Below are positions 9,138-17,086 of a DNA stretch of 64,000 nt, one piece after another. The DNA is from Bdellovibrionales bacterium Ga0074137 (GTDB lineage: Bacteria; Bdellovibrionota; Bdellovibrionia; Bdellovibrionales; JAMPXM01). Positions within the stretch are counted from its first letter, which is position 1; each line of letters opens with the position of its first letter. The translations under genes and the position numbers were made by a program. The notes below the pieces were generated by a model. It worked only from the letters and a program-made list of their open reading frames with translations, was not told where the DNA came from and did no database searches. The DNA lies in assembly GCA_001464715.1 (NCBI GenBank), contig LNDT01000012.1:27300-91299 (forward strand), written 5' to 3'.

Positions 9138-9684
9138 CGGAAGATTTTCCGACTTTCAAATCGGCGGTTTTAACTTTCACTTTTGATTTTTTCTGAAAAG
9201 CGACAAGCTTTTCTCTCAGATTCTCACCAAACGCAGAATCGAGACTTGCTAAAATTCTCACACCTAAAAGTGCGGCATTGGCTGCGTTATCGATACCGAC
9301 GGTCGCGACCGGAACTCCTTTAGGCATCTGCACGATCGACAAAAAAGCATCGATGCCTTCAAGCTTAGTGATGTTGATAGGTACGCCGATGACGGGAAGG
9401 TGCGTCGCGGAGGCCAGCATGCCTGGTAGATGCGCGGCGCCGCCGGCGCCAGCAATTAAAATTTTAAGACCGCGGCTGGCCGCACTCTCTGCATATTGAA
9501 GCATTTCTGTGGGAGTTCGATGTGCCGAGATCACGCGAACTTCGTGGGCGATGCCGAAGTCGTTGAGTAATCGGTGGGCCTGTTCGAGCACTGGCCAATC
9601 AGAATCGCTTCCCATCACTATGCCGATCAGGGGGCCGCGTGTGGGGGATTTGCCGGATTTTTTTTTGAGTTTTACTTTCGCCAT
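9121..9684 (-). CDS. purE: N5-carboxyaminoimidazole ribonucleotide mutase PurE
   Basis: PurE converts N5-CAIR to CAIR in purine synthesis. The class I signature is present: [17 protein letters not shown], then [11 protein letters not shown] and [15 protein letters not shown], the active-site segments that bind substrate. The enzyme core is ~155 residues; here a Lys-rich N-terminus and a ~25-residue basic C-terminal tail extend it to 187. The start is supported by GAGGAAAA just upstream. The gene follows purK by 30 nt on the same strand, so the two form an operon in reversed order (purK-purE). Its 3' end overlaps the HDOD gene by 17 nt. Confidence 0.97.
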   Translation of the reverse strand: MAKVKLKKKSGKSPTRGPLIGIVMGSDSDWPVLEQAHRLLNDFGIAHEVRVISAHRTPTEMLQYAESAASRGLKILIAGAGGAAHLPGMLASATHLPVIGVPINITKLEGIDAFLSIVQMPKGVPVATVGIDNAANAALLGVRILASLDSAFGENLREKLVAFQKKSKVKVKTADLKVGKSSAKPRR

Positions 9685-9714
9685 TTTTCCTCAGCTGTTT
9701 TTCTTTTGCCGCCG

Positions 9715-10851
9715 TTAAAAGCCGATGTCGCGGCGAGCTTGTTTTGCCGCCTGCTGCGCAATTTTTAGAGCGAGCTCTGGTTTTTTTGCCAATGCATTCA
9801 CATGCCCCATTTTTCGGCCGGGCTTTGATTCTAACTTTCCATACCAGTGAACTTTTGCTTCAGTTGTTGACGGTTTTGAGAACCACGGGCGGAGGTCCGA
9901 GGACGGAACGTCCCCTATCAAATTCCACATCGCGAAAGCTTTGGACGTTGGAACTGCAAACCCGCGTGGCAACGGGAACATCGACACCGCACGCAAGTGG
10001 AGCGAGAACTGATTGAGATCAAACGCATCCATTGTGTAGTGGCCCGAGTTGTGAACTCGAGGTGCAATTTCGTTGATGATCAGCTCTTTTCCCGTATCGA
10101 AAATTTCGATACCCATGGCTCCAACGTAATTTGTACGTTTCAAAAAATGTGCGATGCGGGTTTTTAAATCGCCAAAGATCTTCGTTTCTTTTAAAGGGCC
10201 TTTCACCCACAAACAGCGAGCGTCCTTCTGGAAAGTTTCGGTGAATGGGAAAAAGAAAATAGCCCCGCGCTGATCGCGCACCGCCACCACGGCGACTTCT
10301 CTTTTGAAGCGCACAAGCTTTTCTGCGATGTAACTTTCTTTTCCCATTTTGCCGACGAAATCGGTGAGTTCGCGATCACCGCGAACAATAAAAGTGCCGT
10401 TCCCATCATAACCACCGCGTCGCTTTTTAAATACGACACGTCTCCCAAGAGCGACGTAGGCGACCAGGGCGTCATTCTGCGAATCCACCGGGCGCCACGG
10501 GGAGGTCGGAAGGTCGCAGTCATCGAAGAGACTTTTTTGCGTCAATCGATCTTGAAGTTTCGCCATGAGCACTGGTTCCGGGAAGACCGGGGTCTTTGTC
10601 TGCTTTGACACCGATTCGATGAGTGCGGCATCAAAGAATTCACTCTCATACGTGACCGACGAGCAGAGCTTCATAAAGCGCAATAGGTCGTCGGACTTAT
10701 TAGGGTTGCCTTTGTGCCATGAGCCGGTGACGGTGCGTGCCGGATCACTCTCTAAAGGGCTTAGAATCGCCACGGGCAGATTCAGGCGGTGTGCTTCAAG
10801 GACCAGCATGCGAGCGAGCTGACCGCCGCCAAGAATTCCAATCGGTTTCAT
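9715..10851 (-). CDS. purK: N5-carboxyaminoimidazole ribonucleotide synthase PurK
   Basis: ATP-grasp enzyme making N5-CAIR from AIR, bicarbonate and ATP, the substrate for PurE encoded directly downstream. The N-terminal GILGGGQLARMLVLEAHRL is the classic PurK opening. KKRRGGYDGNGTF is the ATP-grasp glycine loop, and NEIAPRVHNSGHYTMDAF is the metal and substrate site near the C-terminus. Length (378) is normal. The presence of both PurK and class I PurE shows the bacterial two-step route. It is divergent from the dus gene at 10899. Confidence 0.97.
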   Translation of the reverse strand: MKPIGILGGGQLARMLVLEAHRLNLPVAILSPLESDPARTVTGSWHKGNPNKSDDLLRFMKLCSSVTYESEFFDAALIESVSKQTKTPVFPEPVLMAKLQDRLTQKSLFDDCDLPTSPWRPVDSQNDALVAYVALGRRVVFKKRRGGYDGNGTFIVRGDRELTDFVGKMGKESYIAEKLVRFKREVAVVAVRDQRGAIFFFPFTETFQKDARCLWVKGPLKETKIFGDLKTRIAHFLKRTNYVGAMGIEIFDTGKELIINEIAPRVHNSGHYTMDAFDLNQFSLHLRAVSMFPLPRGFAVPTSKAFAMWNLIGDVPSSDLRPWFSKPSTTEAKVHWYGKLESKPGRKMGHVNALAKKPELALKIAQQAAKQARRDIGF

Positions 10852-10898
10852 TGAAATGAGTTTTGACCTTCAACGAAGAAAGGGTCAAGAAGGCGAAC

Positions 10899-12059
10899 GT
10901 GATTCGACCCTTAGAACGTCCTATTTTACGAGGTGCTGTCAATTTTCCCGTCATGCTGGCCCCGATGGTGGGGTTAAGTCATGTGGCGTTTCGTTCTGTG
11001 GTGAGAGATTACTTGCCCCGGGGAGCTATTACGCCGTGGCCGACGGAAATGCTCAATTCACGGCGGCTTCCCAGCGAGAAGTTTGATCTCGTGCCTGAAA
11101 CATTGCGCTCGGACGATGAAACCCACCTTGTGCCGCAAATTTTGGGAAACGAAGAAGAATCCATTCGGCAGAGCGTTCGGAGGCTTGAGGCTGAGTGGGG
11201 TGCTAGCGGCATCGATATCAATATGGGATGTCCCGTAAAAAAAGCCTTGAGCCACAACTATGGCGTCTCCCTCATGGGAGATTCTGCGTACGCGGCCGAC
11301 GTCGTAAGAATGACGGTGCGGCACACGTCGCTTCCTGTGTCTGTAAAGCTTCGGGCAGGCCCGAAGACACCTCAAAAGACGGGTGGGAGACCAGATAGGT
11401 CCGACCGGATCGACGAGGCCGACGAGGGCGACGTGAAATCTGTAACGGGCCTCGATTTTCTGCTGAAGTTTGCCGACGGACTTGTTGCGGCCGGAGCCGA
11501 GAGCCTTACTCTTCATCCAAGAACAGCGGAGCAAAAGCGGCGGGGCTCAGCCGATTGGTCCCAGATTCGCGAGCTTCGAAATAATGTCCCCGTTGCTGTC
11601 ATCGGAAACGGCGACATTCAAACGGCTGAAGATGTGTTTCGAATGCTTGAAGAAACGTCCTGTGATGCAGTCATGGTGGGCCGTGCGCTGACGGCACGAC
11701 CGTGGCTTTTGTGGCAAGTCGGCGAACGGTTGGGGTGGCCCGCGCCGCCAGGGTTAGAAGGAATGAAGCCGCCCATGACGAGCGAAGAAGAAGGCGCCGA
11801 GTTTGGCCGAATGGTACTTCGGCTGATCGACCGCTTTGAGAAGTTTCATCCTGTTCGCGAGAAGGCCCATTGGAGTGAAGAGCTGCTCATTCGTAAAACC
11901 CGATTTTTTTTGAAAAATGCGACGCCGTGGCTTCAATTTGGACACGACCTTGAATCCCGCGTTTCACGCGTGAAATCTCTCACCGAGGCTCGCGACACTA
12001 TTTCCGAGTTTTTTTGCGTCCCACAGACAATGAGCGCGCGAACAGATCTACGCTATTAG
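10899..12059 (+). CDS. tRNA-dihydrouridine synthase (Dus family)
   Basis: FMN enzyme reducing uridines in tRNA. FPVMLAPMVGLSHVAFR is the Dus N-terminal signature, INMGCPVKKA carries the catalytic Cys, and PVSVKLRAG, LHPRTAEQ and VIGNGDI form the FMN and phosphate sites. A charged insertion (residues ~155-180, rich in Asp, Arg and Glu) lies after VKLRAG and is unusual. GTG 10899 is preferred because AAGG precedes it by ~6 nt; TTG 10863 is possible. The DusA/B/C subtype is not clear. A second Dus enzyme is encoded at 21756-22769. The last 4 nt overlap the convergent gene. Confidence 0.92.
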   Translation: MIRPLERPILRGAVNFPVMLAPMVGLSHVAFRSVVRDYLPRGAITPWPTEMLNSRRLPSEKFDLVPETLRSDDETHLVPQILGNEEESIRQSVRRLEAEWGASGIDINMGCPVKKALSHNYGVSLMGDSAYAADVVRMTVRHTSLPVSVKLRAGPKTPQKTGGRPDRSDRIDEADEGDVKSVTGLDFLLKFADGLVAAGAESLTLHPRTAEQKRRGSADWSQIRELRNNVPVAVIGNGDIQTAEDVFRMLEETSCDAVMVGRALTARPWLLWQVGERLGWPAPPGLEGMKPPMTSEEEGAEFGRMVLRLIDRFEKFHPVREKAHWSEELLIRKTRFFLKNATPWLQFGHDLESRVSRVKSLTEARDTISEFFCVPQTMSARTDLRY

Positions 12060-12460
12060 TCCAAACTTTTCGGAGGGCTTGCGATCACCGAGCACACGAC
12101 CGTGCTTCGATTGGCGCAAACGATCCAAATCGTATTCATTTCGATCACTTCGCCAGGGCAATGAGACTCGAGTGCCAAGTGATACCAATTTCGGTAAGAG
12201 TCTCGTTGGTGGAGAATAAAATCTGAGGCTTGGCGAACAGAGCACCTGTTGGTGTCGCCGTCGGGATAGGCGATCGAAACGAAACCTCTCAACGTGCGTA
12301 CCAAAACGTCTTGCTCTTCCGTAGCTGCACTTAAATTTTCTGACTTGGCTTGGGGGAGTGTGAGGACCAGACTGGTCAGAACCAAGAGACAAGTTTGTAG
12401 GATCGCTTTGAACGACGAGAAGTTTTTTCTCGAAGAGTCCGGTCGAATCCCGTTGAACAA
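12056..12460 (-). CDS. Secreted hypothetical protein
   Basis: Not recognised. The 134-residue product has a basic N-terminus, a hydrophobic core (LQTCLLVLTSLVLTLPQA) and a probable cleavage after QAKS. The mature part of ~95 residues contains four Cys (TNRCSV, ESHCPG, IVCANR, VVCSV) that could form two disulfides in the periplasm. The gene is convergent with dus and overlaps its 3' end by 4 nt. Confidence 0.6.
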   Translation of the reverse strand: MFNGIRPDSSRKNFSSFKAILQTCLLVLTSLVLTLPQAKSENLSAATEEQDVLVRTLRGFVSIAYPDGDTNRCSVRQASDFILHQRDSYRNWYHLALESHCPGEVIEMNTIWIVCANRSTVVCSVIASPPKSLD

Positions 12461-12552
12461 AGTGTCTCCGTTGGTTTGTTCAGGTCTTACTTGGATACGT
12501 ATGACCTAGCACGGAGTTCGAAAAGGTCTATGTTAGTATTTGGTTTGGACCA

Positions 12553-12582
12553 GAAAAAACCCGCCTCTTTTAGAAGCGGGCC
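12553..12582 (-). terminator. Intrinsic terminator of the coiled-coil gene
   Basis: On the minus strand, an inverted repeat with arms GCCCGCTTCT and AGAGGCGGG (one internal mismatch) is followed at once by a run of six T. It lies 26 nt past the stop of the 12608-14749 gene and is a standard Rho-independent terminator. Confidence 0.85.
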
Positions 12583-12607
12583 TACTTTCAGTCGCCCAAA
12601 GAGTCGT

Positions 12608-14749
12608 CTAGAGATTCACCGCAAATTCCGACTGCGCGGCTGCAAAAGCTTGGTCGGAGACGGCTTTTTTGCTCATGAGGTCAGCTTTTGCCAATTCATA
12701 AGGCTCAAGTGCTCTTTGAACTTCTGTCGAACGAGCTTCTTTCAATTTGATCTGTGTGAGCGTTTTCTCCATGTCGATGGCGACTTGAGCCAAAGCTTTT
12801 TGCCCATCGACCACTGCTTTCTCTCGTTTTTTGATTTCTCTGTCGACGCGCACGAGGTCCGCTTTGAGGGCATTCACACGGGCGAGCTTGGTGTCGACGT
12901 TCGCTTGAAGAGAATCAAATCCGGTCGATTGCCGGTAGTTCGCCAAGTCCGTACGAGCCGTTCGAACGCGTCGGTTCGCGGCCGTGACGTCGTCGCCAGC
13001 AACAGTGAGATCACTGTTTAAGCGTCGAACATCGTTTTCGCGAGCAGGGATATCGATTTGCTCGACCGATCGAAGTCGATCTTCGATATTTCTTAAGTTC
13101 AATTCAGCCTGCTGTGTGCGGCTTCGCGCCTGGGCTTCACGGCCGTCGAGCTGCGCTTTGATCTGCCGAACTTCGTCTTCAATTTGACGACGCACATTTT
13201 GAATTTCATTTCTGGTTGATTCTCGCGAGCTTTCTAAGGCTTGAAGAGCGCGGCGAAGCTCTTGAAATCTCTGCTGTGCTTCGGTGAGTCTTTGACGCTC
13301 CATCTGACAATCTCGTCCGGGAACTGCGGTGCAGGAAGCGAGCTCCGAATTTAAGCGGTTTCGCTCCATTTCTTGGCGCTGAACGGCCTGCTCTTGGGCA
13401 TTGATCCGCGTTTCAATATTGCGAACTTCGCTTTGAAGGCGGCTGATGCGGCTGTCAGAAGAAAGGCGCTGGCGAAGTTCGGCCTGTTCATTGAAATCAT
13501 TGGCTTCGCGACCTGCGCGTTGAAGTTCATCGCGAGCATTGCGAGCGGCCGTCTGGGCGTCGGAGTACTGAAGGCGGAGCTGGCCTGATTCAGCTTGAAG
13601 ACTTCGAAGGGCTTGGCTCGCTCGGTCAAGGTTGGCTTGAACCGTAGCGACGCGGGACTGCGCATCGGTCGCGCGAGTTTCGGCGGTTCTTATAGCGCCG
13701 ACAAGGCGATTGTACTCTGGCAGAAGTGGTTTTACGGCATTGTAGGCCGCTTCATAATCTGCGTTGGCGCTGATGAGGCTAGCTTCGATCGTCGCTGTTT
13801 GTGGTTTAAGGTTCAGTAGATCCGTCTCGGCCTGAGCGATGGAATCTTGGGCCGTTTTACGAGCTTGCTCGAGGCGCACGATTTCTCGCTGAGTGAGGCG
13901 GTCGAGGTTTGAGCGCAGACCCGAAAGTTCATTGATCTCTCGAAGGTACTTCGCGTTCAAAGCTTCGATTTCACCTTGGGTAACTTTCGATGAAAGAAAA
14001 GCTTCTCGGCCCGCTTTTAGGATTTCGCGAAGGTGATCGGTCCGTCCTGGCGAAAGTCTTCCAAGATCGACCGTAGCCACGGCCTGAGGAAGAAAAGCTT
14101 TCTCAAAGGCCATGTCGGCGGGGGTTGGAACCGCAAGACCCGTGGCGCACTTCTTTCCAAGCTCATTGATAGTGACGCTGGATCCACGAAGCGAGAAAGA
14201 AACGAGGCTCATCGGAGCGCCGCCCACATCGAAGCCTTGCGCATCCAATTTCATTTCTCGTTTTAAGTAGGCGACAAGTTCATCGGATCCGCGTGGGATG
14301 TTCCAGAAAGTTTCGCTGACACCATCGCCGCTCGTTTTTGCGAACGAATAGGTCTTTGTTTTTGAGCGGTCCAAAGTGGCTTTAAAACCTGCGGTCGCCG
14401 AGCTCACAGTTTCAGAACGAATCGCAATTTCAAGCGGGGACGAGGGTGTTTTTTGAACTCGAAGTTCTAAGTGGTGATTGATGCCGTCAACCGCCGTCAC
14501 TGTTTCTGCGACACATGATGTGCCGAGATCAAGAAGTCGCCAGTCTTTCGACGTTGAAACCGGTGTCACGATCGGAGCCGCAGAAATCGTTGACGCGACC
14601 GGCGCGGGGGCTGGGGCCGTAAAAAACTCTGGTGCCGCGTGGGCCGACGCCGCAACAGCGAAAACTGTCAGAGCAGCTCCCGAAAATTTAGCAGAAATTT
14701 TTCCGCTGGATTGATTGTTGGTTTGGTTGTTCGTTTGATTCAATGACAC
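12608..14749 (-). CDS. Periplasmic long coiled-coil protein
   Basis: Not assigned to a family. GTG start with a strong GGAGGAG 5-6 nt upstream. The N-terminus is an Asn/Gln-rich leader, then a signal-like hydrophobic stretch ending in SAHAAPEF, then an Ala/Pro linker. Residues ~55-240 are globular with one likely Cys pair (TSCVAET, GKKCATG). From ~250 to the end there are ~450 residues of heptad-like coiled coil rich in Arg, Glu, Gln and Leu, interrupted by a CTAVPGRDCQME loop with two Cys. The size and architecture suggest an envelope scaffold or tether. It has its own terminator and stands alone downstream of thrC. Confidence 0.7.
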   Translation of the reverse strand: MSLNQTNNQTNNQSSGKISAKFSGAALTVFAVAASAHAAPEFFTAPAPAPVASTISAAPIVTPVSTSKDWRLLDLGTSCVAETVTAVDGINHHLELRVQKTPSSPLEIAIRSETVSSATAGFKATLDRSKTKTYSFAKTSGDGVSETFWNIPRGSDELVAYLKREMKLDAQGFDVGGAPMSLVSFSLRGSSVTINELGKKCATGLAVPTPADMAFEKAFLPQAVATVDLGRLSPGRTDHLREILKAGREAFLSSKVTQGEIEALNAKYLREINELSGLRSNLDRLTQREIVRLEQARKTAQDSIAQAETDLLNLKPQTATIEASLISANADYEAAYNAVKPLLPEYNRLVGAIRTAETRATDAQSRVATVQANLDRASQALRSLQAESGQLRLQYSDAQTAARNARDELQRAGREANDFNEQAELRQRLSSDSRISRLQSEVRNIETRINAQEQAVQRQEMERNRLNSELASCTAVPGRDCQMERQRLTEAQQRFQELRRALQALESSRESTRNEIQNVRRQIEDEVRQIKAQLDGREAQARSRTQQAELNLRNIEDRLRSVEQIDIPARENDVRRLNSDLTVAGDDVTAANRRVRTARTDLANYRQSTGFDSLQANVDTKLARVNALKADLVRVDREIKKREKAVVDGQKALAQVAIDMEKTLTQIKLKEARSTEVQRALEPYELAKADLMSKKAVSDQAFAAAQSEFAVNL

Positions 14750-14840
14750 GAAATCTCCTCCCGATTAAAGTTACCAGTTTTAGCGAGGCAACTTTTGCGC
14801 CAAGGTTTTCGGTGTCGAAACGACGCCGTGTCAATGTGCC

Positions 14841-16133
14841 TTAGAGGTGGTGGAGAAGATCCTGATACGTCGAATCAATTTCGACAGAAACGGAAGTTCC
14901 CTCAAGTGAAGCTTGAAGAGCCTTGGGGATCACAACGGTCTCATTGATCAGCGGCTCGACAACAGTTTCAAATTTTGCAGGATGAGCTGTTGCCGATATA
15001 ACGACGTCGATGGACGCGCTGGTCTCAGAAAGTACCTTCTTTCGCTGCAAGTGTTCTTTTGCAACGATCCCAGTCGCCGTGTGCGGGCACCAGATTTCCC
15101 CGTAACGGGATTTTCCTTCCGCGATGGCGTTCGCTATTTCAACATCGGGAACCGAAATTGCCGAGACCGAGGACACGGAACAGATCTCAGGGTCAGTCTT
15201 CGAAAACAGATGGATCATCCGTTCGAAGTTACTGGGATTCGAGACGTCCATGGCGTTGGCGAGAGTTGAAACGGCCTTTGAGGGTTCAAATTTTCCCGTC
15301 GAAAAGTAGTCGGGGATTGTGCGATTCGCGTTGGTTGCAAGAACGACCTGCGCGATCGGAAATCCCATCGCCATGGCCCAGAGTGCAGCGACGCCATTTC
15401 CCAAGTTTCCTGTGGGTACGATCAGTGTTGGTTTTTTGCCGGTGACTTGAAAGTACTCAAGGCTTGATCTTGCGTGGTAGCAGACCTGAGCTAAGAGACG
15501 GCCAATATTTATGGAGTTGGCGGAAATAAAGTGATGCTCCAACAAAAGCGACCGATCGGCCAATGCTTCTTTAACGATGCGCTGGCAGTCGTCGAAAGAA
15601 CCTCGAACCTGGAAAGCTCTGACCTTTGGACCCCAGGTCGTCAGCTGTCGCTCTTGGCGAAGTGAGACTTTATTTTTGGGGTAGAGAATAATGACCGGAG
15701 TTTCGGTTTCAGAAAATGCCGCGGCCACGGCGCCGCCCGTATCGCCCGAGGTCGCGACGAGGACTGTTTTCTTTCGATCGAGTTTTGATTCACACTGCGC
15801 TAAAAATCGTGCGCCGACATCTTTAAACGCCGCCGTCGGTCCGTGGAAAAGTTCAAGAATAGCGGTCGAGGGTTCATTTTTCAGAAACTTCAGGGGGATT
15901 GGAAAATTAAGAGCTTTTTGGCAAATTTCTTTGGAATGGGAAGCGAGCTCTGAACCCTCGAAAAAAGGCTGAACGATCATTTCCGCAAAGGCCGAGTAGC
16001 TACTGTGAATTTCCATTTTAAAATTTGGAAAAAGCTCAGGAACAAAAAGTCCGCCGTCTTTAGTTAGCCCCTTAGAAAGAGCTTCTGTGAAAGTGACGCT
16101 CTCGTTTCCACCCCGCGTGCTGACAAATTTCAT
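14841..16133 (-). CDS. thrC: Threonine synthase
   Basis: PLP enzyme converting O-phosphohomoserine to threonine. MKFVSTRGGNESVTF is the standard opening of the short bacterial type. GPTAAFKDVGARFLA contains the PLP-binding Lys, and ATSGDTGGAVAAAF and PTGNLGNGVAALWA form the phosphate and cofactor loops. The length (430) matches the E. coli enzyme. It is the last gene of thrA-thrB-thrC; its ATG overlaps the thrB stop by 4 nt, indicating translational coupling. Confidence 0.97.
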   Translation of the reverse strand: MKFVSTRGGNESVTFTEALSKGLTKDGGLFVPELFPNFKMEIHSSYSAFAEMIVQPFFEGSELASHSKEICQKALNFPIPLKFLKNEPSTAILELFHGPTAAFKDVGARFLAQCESKLDRKKTVLVATSGDTGGAVAAAFSETETPVIILYPKNKVSLRQERQLTTWGPKVRAFQVRGSFDDCQRIVKEALADRSLLLEHHFISANSINIGRLLAQVCYHARSSLEYFQVTGKKPTLIVPTGNLGNGVAALWAMAMGFPIAQVVLATNANRTIPDYFSTGKFEPSKAVSTLANAMDVSNPSNFERMIHLFSKTDPEICSVSSVSAISVPDVEIANAIAEGKSRYGEIWCPHTATGIVAKEHLQRKKVLSETSASIDVVISATAHPAKFETVVEPLINETVVIPKALQASLEGTSVSVEIDSTYQDLLHHL

Positions 16134-17086
16134 GGGATGAGCCTAGCGCCGTTACCGCTTTCAATGGCGAAACTCCAAGCCCGTGCCATCGGCGAAGCCT
16201 TAAGCATCGCGACTTTTGCTGACTCGGCCGTGCGTTCACCTTTTGTCCAAGCGAAAATACTTGGGCCGGCTCCCGAAATCGAGCAGCCCAATACTCCGCT
16301 TGTGCCGAGGGCTGCTTTTTGAACGTTGGAAAAGCCTTGAATCAGATGGGCACGCTGCGGCTCGACAATATCATCTCTAAGATGGCGACCGATCAAATCA
16401 AGATCGTTTTTGTAGAGGCCGGAAATAAAAGAAGCCAGTCGACCACTTGCTTCAATGTGAGCTCTTAGCGAAATGTCTGGCTTCAAAATTCCACGCGCCA
16501 TTTTCGTTTCAACTTCAGTGTTGGGATGAAGGACGACGCACCAAAGATTTTCTGGGATTGGAAGTTCCGTAACCTCGATAGCTAAATTATCTGGATTTTT
16601 CTTCAAGGTCGCAAGAGTAAGGCCGCCGTAGAGGCTTGGCGCTACATTGTCCGCGTGAAATGATCCACTGGCGACGGCTTCTCCGATGAGTGCGTAATAG
16701 ACCATTTCGGTTTTCGTGAGACCTTTTTCCAGAAGTGAGCTGGCCGCAACAATCCCGGCAACGCTCGACGCGGCCGAACCGCCAAGACCTGAGCCCATTG
16801 GAATTCCCTTTTCGATGGAAACGTGAAACCCATGCTTTAGTTTCCGGTCTTCAATGAGTTTTACGAGGCCAGCCGTGGCCGTATTGAGACGGGGATCGGT
16901 CGGAAGATGGCCTTTAGAGCCCGGCGCTTTTGCTGGCTCAAGCGTGACCGTGGGTTCTGGCGCGATGGAAACTGTGACCGTGTCGCCAGCGATGGGGGCT
17001 GCGAAACCTAAAAGGTCAAAACCGACAGCGATATTGGCAACACTGGCCGGCGCAAAAGCGCGCGCTGATTTTGCCGCTAGTTTCAA
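16130..17086 (-). CDS. thrB: Homoserine kinase (GHMP family)
   Basis: Phosphorylates homoserine, supplying ThrC. GIPMGSGLGGSAASSVAGIV is the GHMP-kinase ATP loop, and FAPASVANIAVGFDLLGFA is the N-terminal substrate motif of ThrB. LGCSISGAGPSIFAW near residue 265 is the third GHMP motif. The length of 318 is normal. Both ends overlap neighbours by 4 nt (thrA upstream, thrC downstream), so the three genes form one coupled operon. Confidence 0.97.
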   Translation of the reverse strand: MKLAAKSARAFAPASVANIAVGFDLLGFAAPIAGDTVTVSIAPEPTVTLEPAKAPGSKGHLPTDPRLNTATAGLVKLIEDRKLKHGFHVSIEKGIPMGSGLGGSAASSVAGIVAASSLLEKGLTKTEMVYYALIGEAVASGSFHADNVAPSLYGGLTLATLKKNPDNLAIEVTELPIPENLWCVVLHPNTEVETKMARGILKPDISLRAHIEASGRLASFISGLYKNDLDLIGRHLRDDIVEPQRAHLIQGFSNVQKAALGTSGVLGCSISGAGPSIFAWTKGERTAESAKVAMLKASPMARAWSFAIESGNGARLIP

